Source: Acidimicrobiaceae bacterium (GTDB lineage: Bacteria > Actinomycetota > Acidimicrobiia > Acidimicrobiales > RAAP-2). From it: a stretch of 64,000 nucleotides of DNA. The DNA lies in assembly GCA_003132305.1 (NCBI GenBank), contig PKXJ01000018.1:194244-258243 (forward strand). Direction: 5' to 3'. The notes under the pieces are model-generated. The model was given only the letters and a program-made list of their open reading frames with translations. It made no database searches and was not told the DNA's origin. A program made the translations under genes and the position numbers. Shown here piece after piece: positions 33,027 to 42,893 of this stretch (positions are counted from its first letter, which is position 1; each line of letters begins with the position of its first letter).

Positions 33027-34703
33027 TTACGAACCCTTCGTCCCGTAACTGCTATAGCCGCCGTAACCGCCGTAGCCGCCGTAGCCCCTACCCGACGGCT
33101 GTGAATGTAGCGCATTGAGGACAACACCTTTCACGGGGGCATCAACGTTGGCCAACAACTCGAGAGCTCGTGCCATGGCACGAGCGTGGGTTTGACCCGC
33201 CCTCGCGATGAGCACCACGAAGTCAACGGATTGCGCGATGACAATCGCGTCTGTAACTGGTAATACTGGAGGGCTGTCAACGAGAATGACGTCATTTATC
33301 GCACGAAGCGATTCGAAAAGGTCTGCAAGCCTTGGCGAACCCAGCAACTCTGAAGGGTTTGGAGGAATCGGTCCCGAAGGGATGCACATGAGGTTAGGAA
33401 AATCCTCCGAAACTACAACAACACTTTCGACGGATTCCAATCCGCTCAAAATCGAACTCACACCCAATGATTCAGAAACCTTGAAAAATTTATGGAGTCC
33501 CGGTCGTCTTAAGTCACAACTTACGACAGCCACGCGCGATCCACTCGAAGCCATAGTTACCGCCAAGTCGATCACCGTAGTGGTTTTCCCCTCGCTTTCC
33601 GTAGGACTCGTAATCTGAATGACTTTTGGATGATCAGTGTCAAAACCGATGAACTGAACCGCAGTTCTCAGGCTCCGATATGCTTCAGCGGCGGCTGATT
33701 TCGGTCGGTCGTTTGCAATGATCGCTGTTTCAGAGTGACTTTTCCAATTGTCGAACTCTGGAATTTCGCCAAGAAGTGGCACGTTTCCGCTTACTTCGAA
33801 CAACATTTCCTTATTGCGAATTCTGTCATCGAAAAAGTCTTCAAATAACGCCAATCCTGCGCCAACGAGAAGTCCGAGCAAACCTGCAATCAACCCATCC
33901 CTTAGCGGCCTAGGCGATATGGGCGTCGTATCAACGATTGCTGGTGAGACTTGAAGCGCTCCGGCCCGAACCAAGCTTTGATCGAGTTGAAGTTGAATGA
34001 GTGAAGTATTTACCTGCTCAAGTTGAGCGGCGTCACTGTTCAACTGCGTATTCAGTGCACTTGTTGACGCAATTGCACTGTTAGCTGCAATCTCAGTCTC
34101 AATGGTGCTGATCTGACTCTGAAGAGTCGTCGCCTCTGATTGAAGAATCGTCTTTTGTTCTTCTATTTGGTTCGCAAAACGACTCGCGGTGAACTGAATG
34201 TACGCGGCAACAAATGCGTTCGCTGCGCGAGCCGCAAAAGCCGCATTAGTTCCAGATTCGTTGATGTTCAGTACTTCAGTCGTGCCAACTTCAGTAACAC
34301 CCGGAGTAGGAACGGATCGACCAAGTTTGGCTTCGACAATCGATACAACTCCAGAACTCTGGACCAATTGAATATCAGTGGCTATATCTGATGGTTGTAA
34401 TGGAGTGACGCCACCGCCGAGCGACACTTCCTGTGAGACGACCTGCATCTCCGCATTTGCCCCGTAAACTTTGTGTGAAATTGCATCTCGGCCAATTGCC
34501 AACCCAACAATTACGATGACTACCAAGGCGATGAGATACTTTCGACGCCAAAACACCTCTGCGTAGTATTGAGGAGTGCGGTCTGTGGCACGTGGTGCAA
34601 TCAAAGTAACGACTTTCTGAATTGAGTTAAAGCTCGTCTGTTGTACGAAATACGTTTGCCAGGTCTTTAGGCTTGTCCAGCATATGCTACTTTGAGTACG
34701 CAA
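33027..34703 (-). CDS. BY-kinase-type polysaccharide co-polymerase (Wzz domain plus tyrosine autokinase)
   Basis: Membrane protein of up to 558 residues controlling polysaccharide chain length and export. A Wzz domain with a first membrane helix (YLIALVVIVIVGLAIG), a long periplasmic coiled coil (EEQKTILQSEATTLQSQIST) and a second helix (DGLIAGLLGLLVGAGLAL) is followed by the cytoplasmic kinase: Walker A SPTESEGKTTT, Walker A' VVSCDLRRPG, Walker B VILVDSPPVLP. The C-terminus carries a YGGYGGYGGYSSYG tyrosine cluster, the expected autophosphorylation site. The start is uncertain: the first 40 residues look non-coding and a TTG near 34606 may be used. Confidence 0.9.
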   Translation of the reverse strand: MRTQSSICWTSLKTWQTYFVQQTSFNSIQKVVTLIAPRATDRTPQYYAEVFWRRKYLIALVVIVIVGLAIGRDAISHKVYGANAEMQVVSQEVSLGGGVTPLQPSDIATDIQLVQSSGVVSIVEAKLGRSVPTPGVTEVGTTEVLNINESGTNAAFAARAANAFVAAYIQFTASRFANQIEEQKTILQSEATTLQSQISTIETEIAANSAIASTSALNTQLNSDAAQLEQVNTSLIQLQLDQSLVRAGALQVSPAIVDTTPISPRPLRDGLIAGLLGLLVGAGLALFEDFFDDRIRNKEMLFEVSGNVPLLGEIPEFDNWKSHSETAIIANDRPKSAAAEAYRSLRTAVQFIGFDTDHPKVIQITSPTESEGKTTTVIDLAVTMASSGSRVAVVSCDLRRPGLHKFFKVSESLGVSSILSGLESVESVVVVSEDFPNLMCIPSGPIPPNPSELLGSPRLADLFESLRAINDVILVDSPPVLPVTDAIVIAQSVDFVVLIARAGQTHARAMARALELLANVDAPVKGVVLNALHSQPSGRGYGGYGGYGGYSSYGTKGS

Positions 34704-35128
34704 TATTCATAGGTCGGGTTTTCACCAGTCAAGCGCAGCGTCCATAAGTGCACTTAACGGTGGGTTTGGCGGACGTCATGAGACCGCTTCATAATCTGCT
34801 GCCACCGAACAACCAACGGTTCGGTCGGAGCGACTTTGATCCGTAACGGGAAATGTGCCCATGGCATTTAATTGCGGTCTGCTCAATCACGTTCGAGAAG
34901 TATTTCGCGGGTGATTTCGCTACATCAGTTGCGATAGTTTAGCGACGCGTGCGATGATTCTCCCATGAGGACTAGGTTACGTGGATGTCGTCTCGCTTTA
35001 CCAAAGTCTGTTCATTCACTTTCAAGCCAATATAGACATGCCGACATTTTTGCTAATCAACCGTCGATTGGTTTTCAGAAGATATTTAATACAATGTCTT
35101 TGAGAACTCCGATTTAGGCTCTTTAATC
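34704..35128. other. Divergent intergenic region
   Basis: About 425 A+T-rich bases between the BY-kinase gene and the first asparagine-synthase gene, which diverge from here. It is the natural promoter region for both. No protein frame or named RNA motif was recognised. Confidence 0.5.
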
Positions 35129-37096
35129 ATGTGTGGAATTGTCGGCATGCTCGATCCAAATCATCGAAGCGCTGATCAACTGACTGCGATGGTAATTCGA
35201 ATGGGCGACACACTGATCCATCGAGGTCCTGATGGCACGGGCCATTGGTCGGAACCCTCAGGAACGGTTGCATTCTGTTATCGGCGACTTGCTGTAGTGG
35301 ATCTAACTTCATCAGGCTGCCAACCGATGATCTCGCCCGATGAACGGTGGGTTGTCGTATTCAACGGAGAAATTTACAACTTCCAGAATCTTAGAAAGCA
35401 GCTGAGTAACGATGGTGCCACCTTCAGAGGTCGCTCCGACACGGAAGTTCTTCTGATGGCCGTGCAATACTGGGGCTTGGATCGAACTCTTGAAGCTATC
35501 GAGGGTATGTTCGCGATCGCACTCTGGGATCGATTTCGTCGCGAGTTACACCTTGTTCGTGACCGTTTCGGGGAAAAGCCGCTGTACTACGGGTGGATTG
35601 ACGGACGATTAGCGTTCACGTCAGAACTAAAGGCCATCGCGGCTCTCCCAGGCTTTAGCCCCAACTTGGACCGTGACGCCATTTCTCTTTACTTGAGGCG
35701 CGATTGCATTCCAGCGCCGTTCACCGTGTACCAAGGTTTTTTCAAGTTATTGCCAGGATCATTCATCACAGTTCCAGCCGATACGCGACCTGGTTCGACG
35801 CTAATTCCGCGACCGTATTGGTCTGCCCTCGCTGAAGTCGAGATGGCGAAGCGCCAACCTCTGATCGGTTCCACGCGACAACTAACTGACGAACTTGAGG
35901 AGACTCTTTCTCGTGCCGTTTCATCTCGAATGGTTGCTGACGTCCCGGTTGGAGCCTTCCTTTCGGGTGGTGTCGACTCCAGCCTCATAGTTGCGTTAAT
36001 GCAAAAGTTGAGCAACCAACCGATTCACACTTTTACAGTGGGCTATTCAGATCGTGCGTTCGACGAGTCCACCGAGGCTGCTTCAATTGCCTCTCACTTA
36101 GGGACTGACCATTCGACGCTTCAAGTGAGCGATGAAGATGTCACCCAAGTGCTCCCCCAACTCCCGGAAATCTGGGACGAGCCGTTCGCCGATCCATCTC
36201 AAATTCCAACTCTCCTATTGAGTCGCTTCACCCGATCTAATGTGACAGTTTCTCTATCAGGTGACGGAGGGGATGAACTTTTTGCTGGTTACAATCGACA
36301 CGTTTCACTCGAAAAGATTTGGAGTCGAATAAATGCCGTTCCCCCTTCCCTCAGGCGATCTATTGAAAAAAGTCTAAATATAATTCCTCACAATCTGATT
36401 AATGGCGTAGATGCTTTTGCTCAGATTCTTCCAACTCGAATGAAGATTCGAAATCCTTCCAACAAGATTGCAAAGTTGGGAAAAATCCTTTCATCGACGA
36501 CTCTTGAACAGGCCTATTTCTCACTTATCTCGCAGTGGGACTCCGCGGACGCAATGGTCATAGGGTCTCGCGATCTTTACGCGACCAATTCGGTCCCAAG
36601 GCAACAACAGTCATTTTCCAGCTTCACTGAGGAAATGCTTTGGTTGGACCTCGTTACATACTTACCGGACGATATTCTGACGAAGTTAGATCGAGCTTCG
36701 ATGGCGGTCTCACTTGAAACTCGCGTTCCGTTCTTAGACCGTGACGTCTTCCGCTTTGCATGGCGGCTTCCAATGGAGATGAAAGTGAGAGAGAACAAAT
36801 CCAAGTGGATTCTCCGTGAAGTGCTTTACCGTCATGTCCCCCCGAAGCTCATTGAGCGGCCAAAAACGGGATTTGGACTACCACTCGGTGAGTTGCTCCG
36901 GGGGGGTCTTCGACCTTGGGCGGAGGAGTTACTCAACGAAAAGCGATTACGAAACCAAGGAATAGTGGAGCCGACACCGGTACTTCGTGCATGGCAATTG
37001 CACCTTTCTGGTCGTAAGGATCTCGAGTATGAACTCTGGAGCATTCTCATGCTTCAGAGCTGGATTGATCACTGGTCGCCTAGCCTGAACACTTAA
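35129..37096 (+). CDS. asnB: Asparagine-synthase-type glutamine amidotransferase (copy 1)
   Basis: Two-domain enzyme of 655 residues. The N-terminal glutaminase starts MCGIVGMLD with the nucleophile C2, and has HRGPDGTGHW, FNGEIYNFQNLR and SDTEVLL. The synthetase domain has the ATP loop VPVGAFLSGGVDSSLIVALM, SLSGDGGDELFAGYNRH and YLPDDILTKLDRASMAVSLE. All catalytic elements are intact. Copies in polysaccharide loci usually amidate a sugar uronic acid, as shown for WbpS-like enzymes, rather than make free asparagine. The uronate-forming dehydrogenase at 28909 supports this role. Confidence 0.9.
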   Translation: MCGIVGMLDPNHRSADQLTAMVIRMGDTLIHRGPDGTGHWSEPSGTVAFCYRRLAVVDLTSSGCQPMISPDERWVVVFNGEIYNFQNLRKQLSNDGATFRGRSDTEVLLMAVQYWGLDRTLEAIEGMFAIALWDRFRRELHLVRDRFGEKPLYYGWIDGRLAFTSELKAIAALPGFSPNLDRDAISLYLRRDCIPAPFTVYQGFFKLLPGSFITVPADTRPGSTLIPRPYWSALAEVEMAKRQPLIGSTRQLTDELEETLSRAVSSRMVADVPVGAFLSGGVDSSLIVALMQKLSNQPIHTFTVGYSDRAFDESTEAASIASHLGTDHSTLQVSDEDVTQVLPQLPEIWDEPFADPSQIPTLLLSRFTRSNVTVSLSGDGGDELFAGYNRHVSLEKIWSRINAVPPSLRRSIEKSLNIIPHNLINGVDAFAQILPTRMKIRNPSNKIAKLGKILSSTTLEQAYFSLISQWDSADAMVIGSRDLYATNSVPRQQQSFSSFTEEMLWLDLVTYLPDDILTKLDRASMAVSLETRVPFLDRDVFRFAWRLPMEMKVRENKSKWILREVLYRHVPPKLIERPKTGFGLPLGELLRGGLRPWAEELLNEKRLRNQGIVEPTPVLRAWQLHLSGRKDLEYELWSILMLQSWIDHWSPSLNT

Positions 37097-37146
37097 TTTC
37101 GGCTCCCAACGATTTCGTGCAAGGGGGTATCCGGCTTAGTGCAGTA

Positions 37147-37335
37147 GCCACTACATTTTGTGGTGATGCTACTGACCGCTGGAGCCCACTACCCCAGCAA
37201 CTACGCCGAACTGCTCTGTTGGTTCCCTACGACCGGAGCTGCCTCGAAATACCTGGACTGGTTGCGCTGGCGGGACGGTTTCGCGTGCCCGCGCTGTGGT
37301 GCCACGCAGTCGTGGGCGCCCCGTAAGAGCCGTGC
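37147..37335 (+). pseudogene. N-terminal fragment of an IS1595-family transposase
   Basis: Reads AHYPSNYAELLCWFPTTGAA, KYLDWLRWRDGFACPRCGAT, the zinc-ribbon start of IS1595-family transposases. It stops where the IS3 fragment on the opposite strand begins (about 37335). It is different in sequence from the element at 23136-26282, so it stems from another IS1595-type element. Confidence 0.75.
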
Positions 37336-37505
37336 GACGCTCGGTGAAAGCTCAAGATCTTGACGTTGAGTTCGTCGTGACGTTGTTCACTCGCCAGGTC
37401 AAGCTCACGACGCTGCGCGGCTCGCCAGGAATAGAAACCCGCCCTCGATACGTTTAACAGTCGGGCCATTCGAGTGACTTCAAAATTCGCGTACTCCGCG
37501 TCCAT
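37335..37505 (-). pseudogene. IS3-family orfB, N-terminal fragment
   Basis: Begins MDAEYANFEVTRMARLLNVS and RAGFYSWRAAQRRELDLASE, then LHRASHGSYG-like sequence, the classic start of IS3-family OrfB. It is cut off before the DDE catalytic domain, at the IS1595 fragment. Confidence 0.8.
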
Positions 37506-37825
37506 CAGCGCAAATCTCTCGGCTTTGGTGGATTTGCAGCGAAGTAGGTAGCCGCTTTGTTTAAGAAATCGTGGTCCTTCTGCAGTTCGCTCACTTCGCG
37601 TCGCAGTCGCACCAATTCAACTCGCTCGGCCGCGCTCAACGGTTCGTCGCTGGTGCCCTCTAACGCCTCCATACGTCGACGCTCGTCACGCACCCACTTA
37701 CTGAGCGTGTTCTCTTGAATCGAGAGTTCCGAGGCGACTGCTCGCACGCTTCGACCAGTGTCGACGACGAGATGAGCTGCCTCGGTTCTGAACTCCAGGG
37801 TGAATTTCCTTCTGGTGATTGCCAC
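37505..37825 (-). CDS. IS3-family transposase OrfA
   Basis: Helix-turn-helix protein of 106 residues encoding the upstream frame of an IS3 element: RRKFTLEFRTEAAHLVVDTG, RSVRAVASELSIQENTLSKW, and a leucine-zipper-like RVELVRLRREVSELQKDHDF. The frame is complete and ends one base into the OrfB start region, the normal arrangement for -1 frameshifting. Because OrfB is truncated the element cannot transpose by itself. Confidence 0.88.
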   Translation of the reverse strand: MAITRRKFTLEFRTEAAHLVVDTGRSVRAVASELSIQENTLSKWVRDERRRMEALEGTSDEPLSAAERVELVRLRREVSELQKDHDFLNKAATYFAANPPKPRDLR

Positions 37826-37981
37826 GGTGACATCCTTTCATCCGACCGATTAAGTCGGATAGTTGGGTGTCTACTTTCCCTGGGTAACCTCAGTTTGGCC
37901 GGATAAAGAATTCGATTCGAAGCGATGGAACTCAATAACTTCCACATGAGTCTCTCATTCGGTTTAGGGTCCTGACAATTC

Positions 37982-39337
37982 TCAACTCAAAAGGATGTCT
38001 TTACGGATATTCGAACTTTCTATTGTCTTCATCTGAGGTTTAGATCTAGCGAGACCGATCGAACTCCCAATTAGAACCCAGACTCCGGCGGTGAGTGGCA
38101 AACTCGAAAGAGAATCTATGGTGATCATTCCAACAAGGTAGGTCATCGTCACCGCAACTGCCGCATTACCGGAGTTGATTTGGCGCATCGAGCGAACGCC
38201 TTTGAAGAAGATGGTCACGAGGAGAATGAGCGCAGGTAATCCTACTTCAGCCGCAATGCGCAAAAAATCGTCGTGAGGCACCAGCAGTAGCCCCACCGAC
38301 GGTGACTGGACGGCACGAAAGGGAAAGTTCCCATAACCAATTCCGAATAATGGGTGTTGCAAACTAAGTTGCACCGCTAAACGAGCAAGATAAATCCGGG
38401 CGTCCGTTTCGTAGGAAAGATTTTGATGAAGGCGACCTTCAAGAAAGACACGCGATATATAACCGACAATCCCTGGCCACAATATAAGCGCGAGACAGAT
38501 TCCCCAGATGATGATTATTCGCGCACGCAACCCTCGACCCACGATATAAATGAAGAATAAACCGACCACAACTGCAACAATCGATCCACGAGATTTCGTC
38601 TCGGTAAGAGCAATCCAAATGGGCACCGTAGCCAGAAGCAGAAGTGGGTTGTGATAGTAAGTGGATAGTCCGGCAATTGCAACAACGCCGAGCGCAAGGA
38701 TTAAACCAAGGTAGTTTGGATTCAGTCCTAGCGCGCTAGATTGGCCAAACGTTAAGCCATTGAGCGGGTCAACGCTTAGAGAAACTTGACCATATGCTCT
38801 GGTGATAATCACCGTTGCGACAATCACTGACGATGCGCCAATTGACACCAAAATTAATGTGATCGATGGCTTGACGGAGGTGGCAACAACGCAAAGGCCG
38901 AGTCCCAATAAAAGCGTGAGGAGGTCTCTATATGCTGACACTCCTTGCACCGGTCCTTCGTTTGATTGAATGCTGATAATCAGAAACAGGGCGAAAGTCG
39001 CGGCGATTGCGAAAAGCGTCGGCTCGATTTTCCAATGCCCGCTCACGAGGCCCATCGCAAAGACAAGAAGAACAATCAGCGGAATGCCGACCTGTAAATC
39101 CCCACTAAATACAACGATGGTGATTGGCACCATTGCTATAAAAAGATAGAGCGTGACGTTCATAAAGCGAGCAACAAGGATGATCAGGAAAGGAAACATT
39201 AAAAATGCAAACTTTGTGTGACCACTAATCGGAAGCAAGAACATGAAGCCGGTCCAGGTCACAAGTCCCAGAAGCACGGCCATTTCGCGGATCCAAGACC
39301 GATCCAAGAGGCGTCGGACATCGTTCCACTGCCTCAC
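37982..39337 (-). CDS. O-antigen polymerase/ligase-type membrane protein (Wzy/WaaL)
   Basis: Polytopic membrane protein of 451 residues with about 11-12 hydrophobic segments. The diagnostic Wzy_C region is LSLQHPLFGIGYGNFPFRAV followed by PHDDFLRIAAEVGLPALILL, where the H-D-D loop is periplasmic and catalytic. It polymerises or ligates lipid-linked polysaccharide at the outer face of the membrane. Base composition is A+T-rich for the window. It is isolated between two decayed IS3 elements, so its present promoter may be IS-derived or local. Confidence 0.87.
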   Translation of the reverse strand: MRQWNDVRRLLDRSWIREMAVLLGLVTWTGFMFLLPISGHTKFAFLMFPFLIILVARFMNVTLYLFIAMVPITIVVFSGDLQVGIPLIVLLVFAMGLVSGHWKIEPTLFAIAATFALFLIISIQSNEGPVQGVSAYRDLLTLLLGLGLCVVATSVKPSITLILVSIGASSVIVATVIITRAYGQVSLSVDPLNGLTFGQSSALGLNPNYLGLILALGVVAIAGLSTYYHNPLLLLATVPIWIALTETKSRGSIVAVVVGLFFIYIVGRGLRARIIIIWGICLALILWPGIVGYISRVFLEGRLHQNLSYETDARIYLARLAVQLSLQHPLFGIGYGNFPFRAVQSPSVGLLLVPHDDFLRIAAEVGLPALILLVTIFFKGVRSMRQINSGNAAVAVTMTYLVGMITIDSLSSLPLTAGVWVLIGSSIGLARSKPQMKTIESSNIRKDILLS

Positions 39338-39492
39338 TCTGAACTCCGTCTCACACTAAAAGCATTCGCCCCCGCTATTTCTAAACAATTGAACCTTCGA
39401 ATGACTCGAAATGAACTGAACTCAATAATTAGTCTCAACTTCATCAGCGAAAGCCTATATGAAACAATTGAGAACTTCTCAAGAGTGGGTTG

Positions 39493-40560
39493 CTAAGAGT
39501 ACTGATATGAGATGCCCCAGGAAGAAGTTACCTGAGTATTGGATTCGACTCGTGTTCTGTAGAGCGCAATTCGTTTCTCAGCGGCCAGGCTCTCAGACTC
39601 GTGGGTGCCATAGTTGTGAGTCTCGAACTCGACCGACGGCACGTAGTCGAGCGACTCGTGGATGCGTCGGTTGTTGAACCAGTCGACGTAGTTAAGCGTC
39701 GCCCACTCGACGTGCTCGACGTTGCGCCAGGGTCCCTTGCGGTGGATCAGTTCGCTCTTGTAGTGGCTGTTGAACGACTCGGCCATGGCGTTGTCATAGG
39801 AGTCGCCACGAGAACCGACCGAGGCCACGGCGCTGGCCTCGCGGAGTCGCTCGGAGTAGCGGATCGAGAGGTCTTGCCGCCGCGGTCGGTGTCAAAGATC
39901 TTGGGCGTGCCGCAAAGACTCAGCGCTTCGCAGAGGGCCGCCACGCAGAAGTCGGACGTCATGGTGTTCGCGACGCGCAAGGTGAGCACCTTCCTCGAGT
40001 GCCAGCCCACGATCGCCCTCGAGAACACGTCGATGATGAAGGCGGCGTAGACCCAGCCCGAGAGGGATTTGACGTAGGTGAGGTCCGCGACCCACAGGCG
40101 ATTGGGCGCACTGGCCACGAAGTGACGATCGACGACGAGTCACTCGGTTGAGCGAGCGACTCGTCGCCGATCGTCGTGATCTTGTAGTGACGTCCCTTGC
40201 GCACGCCCGAGAGCCCGAGCTCTTTCATCAGCCGCTCCACCGTGCAGCGCGCCACGTTAAAGCCCTCGCGACGCAGTTGCTTCCAGACCTTCTTCGCGCC
40301 GTAGACACCGTCCAGACTAGCGTCGTGAACCCGGGTGATCTCGGGCTCTAGGGCCTCGTCACGACGCGCTCGAGCGCACGTCGGACGGGCCTTGGTGGCG
40401 TAGTAGGTGGCGGGGGCGAACTGCAGGACCTTGCAGATAGGCTCGACTCCCCATCGCTCTCGCCGAGAGTCGATGTAGTGAACTACCGCTTCGTTCGACC
40501 GTCGAGCTCGGTTGCGAAGAAAATCGAGGCGTCCTTTAGGATCTCGTCCGCTCGGCGCAG
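39493..40560 (-). pseudogene. IS3-family orfB with several frameshifts (element A)
   Basis: DDE transposase sequence spread over at least three frames: KVLQFAPATYYATKARPTCA and KKVWKQLRREGFNVARCTVE, then APNRLWVADLTYVKSLSGWV and DVFSRAIVGWHSRKV, then RGDSYDNAMAESFNSHYKSE and WFNNRRIHESLDYV. The catalytic D in ADLTYV and the E in NAMAES are both visible, but the frame breaks between them (near 40118 and 39830) prevent a whole protein. Confidence 0.85.
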
Positions 40561-40852
40561 ATCGCGCACCTCGCGTTCGAGCACCTTGAGGCGGAAGCGT
40601 TCGTCGCTGGTGAGACCGGGACGAGTGCCTTGATCGACCTAGGCCCTTCGAACCCAGGTCCGGAGCGTCTCTCGTGAAAGCCGAACAGTTTCGCGACTCC
40701 GCTGAAACTGGCCCACTCGGACGGGTAGCCCTCGCGCTTTTCAATGGCCATCCGCACGGCTCGTTCACGCAGTTCGGGTGAGTAGCGGGTGTTTCGTGAC
40801 ATGGAGTAATCCTCTCAGAGGAATTACTCTCCCGATTTCCCGGGTCGAATCA
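39508..40852 (-). mobile_element. Decayed IS3-family element A
   Basis: About 1.35 kb. One end near 40852 reads, inward, TGATTCGACCCGGGAAATCG and the other, at 39508, TGAGATGCCCCAGGAA, a weak 11/16 match typical of diverged terminal repeats. It is closely related to element B at 48743-50042. It separates the O-antigen polymerase gene from the second asparagine-synthase gene. No clear target duplication remains. Confidence 0.7.
40536..40802 (-). pseudogene. IS3-family orfA, frameshifted (element A)
   Basis: Starts normally, MSRNTRYSPELRERAVRMAI then EKREGYPSEWASFSGVAKLF, then loses the frame in GFHERRSGPGFEGP. The lost part (an ETLRTWVRRAQVD-like region) is seen in the other copy at 48840. 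Confidence 0.8.
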
Positions 40853-40990
40853 ATTAGGCAATTTCGAAAGTCCTTCTTTGCTGTCTGCCAAGACTGATAC
40901 ACCGCGAGGCCCCTTCGATCTTCTCAAGTAGCCTGCGCTAGTTGAATCTTTATCCATTCGGCCTATAGCACCCAAGGAGTTTGAATCGAA

Positions 40991-42850
40991 ATGTGCGGCA
41001 TCGTCGGACAGTTTGGACATTGTGTAAAACGCCGACCGGATCAATCGCTGGACAAAGTCCGTCGCGCGGTAACAAGTATGCGACATCGCGGTCCCGACGA
41101 TAGTTTTGCCGGCCTGGTCACGCCCACGGCCGCTTGGGGAATGTGCAGGTTAGCAATCCGGGACCTCTCTGACGCCGGTCGACAGCCGTTTTGGCATGGT
41201 GACACTGGTCTTATATTCAACGGTGAGATCTACAACACTGATGAACTTCGGGCCATCCTGGTCCGAAGAGGCCACGACTTCTCAACAGCTTGTGACACCG
41301 AAGTGGTACTCAAGACCTACGTGGAGTTTGGAATTCGCTCACTTTCAATGCTGGACGGAATTTTTGCAATTGCCCTCGTCGATCAGTCTCGCAACGAACT
41401 GGTTTTGGCAAGAGATGAATTCGGTGTTAAACCACTTTTCGTAGCCGAATCAGCAGGGCAACTTAGTTTTGCGTCAGAGCCGAAGGCACTCGATGAACTT
41501 GGCATTCTCACCGATATCGATGTCGATAATTTGGCTAGTTACTTGCGATACCAATACGTGCCAGAGCCAAAGACCGCTTGGCAAGGGGTGCGGAAAATTG
41601 AACGTGGAAGCGCTGAAACGTTTTCTCTCGATTCCCTCAAGCGAAAGCGCATCGAATACTACGTGCAACCTGGCCTCGAATTCGACTCCATCCCGTCATC
41701 GCTTGACGCGTGGATTGCTCGGACTGAAGAGGTAATACAGACTTCAGTACAGCGCCAAATGATCAGTGATCGACCCCTTGGTGTCTTTCTATCCGGCGGT
41801 ATAGATTCGACGCTCATTTCGATGTTCGCCTCTGAGATTCACCGCGGCCTCCAAGCCTTCGGCATAAGCGTCCCAGGCTGGACCCTCGACGAGCGGCAAT
41901 ATATGAGTGAAGCTTCTCAGTACCTCGATGTTGATCTCACTATTACGAACTTCACGGTTGAAGACTTCGACCGATTGACCGACCGTCTCCTCCCGACTTA
42001 CGACGAACCATTCGGTGATTTCAGTGCGCTGCCGACAATGAAAGTCGCCGAAATTGCCGGAAAGGATCTCCGAGTCGTTCTCAGCGGTGATGGCGGTGAT
42101 GAACTTTTCGGTGGCTATTCGAGGTACCAGTATGCACTGTTGGCCGAGCGTATTGGCATGTTCCCAGTCGTCGCCATTGATGGAGCTGTGGGAGTTCTTG
42201 GGCGTCTTCACAGAGAGAATTTGGCAGGTCGAATGAATTTGGTTGCCGACGAACGTCGAGGTGGAGGCCACGGTTATGGCGCCATGCTGGCCCTCCGAAA
42301 TTCTCGAGATGCCAATGCACTTCTCGGGCGGACCGGTCACTCCAAAGTCGCTTTGTCTAAACGAGCCAATGGCTGGTGGACTAATCGTGAGAAAGCATTA
42401 GCTTCGGCCATGGCCGTTGACATTGACCAGTACCTTCCGGCAGATATCCACACGAAGGTAGACCGAGCGACAATGTCAGTCTCTCTTGAGGCTCGAGTGC
42501 CACTACTCGGTGGGCCCGTAGCGCGTCTTGCCGCCACGATGCCGACAAGCGTCAAATTTCATGATGACACTGCTAAGTGGCCCTTGAAGGAGATTCTTCG
42601 TCGTCGCGGCTTTAGCGAGTCGTTCATTCATCGCCAGAAGACTGGTTTCTCTCTACCAATTAATGAGTGGCTCCGAAGCGCGATTGAACGTCGTCCGGAA
42701 CTTGCCAAATTACTCCTCGACCCACCGGCTCCACTGGATGGACAGAGGACCAAGGACGAATTGGCCTGCTTCATGAATGGGTCGAGCACCGGACACGCGA
42801 TTTGGACCCTCTTAGCCCTCAGTTCTTGGCTAGAGAAGTTCTCGCGATGA
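40991..42850 (+). CDS. asnB: Asparagine-synthase-type glutamine amidotransferase (copy 2)
   Basis: Amidotransferase of 619 residues: MCGIVGQFGH with nucleophile C2, MRHRGPDDSF, FNGEIYNTDELR, CDTEVVLKTY, then the synthetase loop RPLGVFLSGGIDSTLISMFA and VVLSGDGGDELFGGYSRYQY, QYLPADIHTKVDRATMSVSL. All key residues are present. It is only moderately similar to copy 1, so it is a separate acquisition rather than a recent duplication. The GT4 gene 43 bases downstream on the same strand probably forms an operon with it. Role as for copy 1: amidation of a sugar acid or of an amino-acid decoration of the glycan. Confidence 0.9.
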   Translation: MCGIVGQFGHCVKRRPDQSLDKVRRAVTSMRHRGPDDSFAGLVTPTAAWGMCRLAIRDLSDAGRQPFWHGDTGLIFNGEIYNTDELRAILVRRGHDFSTACDTEVVLKTYVEFGIRSLSMLDGIFAIALVDQSRNELVLARDEFGVKPLFVAESAGQLSFASEPKALDELGILTDIDVDNLASYLRYQYVPEPKTAWQGVRKIERGSAETFSLDSLKRKRIEYYVQPGLEFDSIPSSLDAWIARTEEVIQTSVQRQMISDRPLGVFLSGGIDSTLISMFASEIHRGLQAFGISVPGWTLDERQYMSEASQYLDVDLTITNFTVEDFDRLTDRLLPTYDEPFGDFSALPTMKVAEIAGKDLRVVLSGDGGDELFGGYSRYQYALLAERIGMFPVVAIDGAVGVLGRLHRENLAGRMNLVADERRGGGHGYGAMLALRNSRDANALLGRTGHSKVALSKRANGWWTNREKALASAMAVDIDQYLPADIHTKVDRATMSVSLEARVPLLGGPVARLAATMPTSVKFHDDTAKWPLKEILRRRGFSESFIHRQKTGFSLPINEWLRSAIERRPELAKLLLDPPAPLDGQRTKDELACFMNGSSTGHAIWTLLALSSWLEKFSR

Positions 42851-42893
42851 CATTTAATGAATTGATCTTATTCTCTACTTTGGTTGCATCTAG

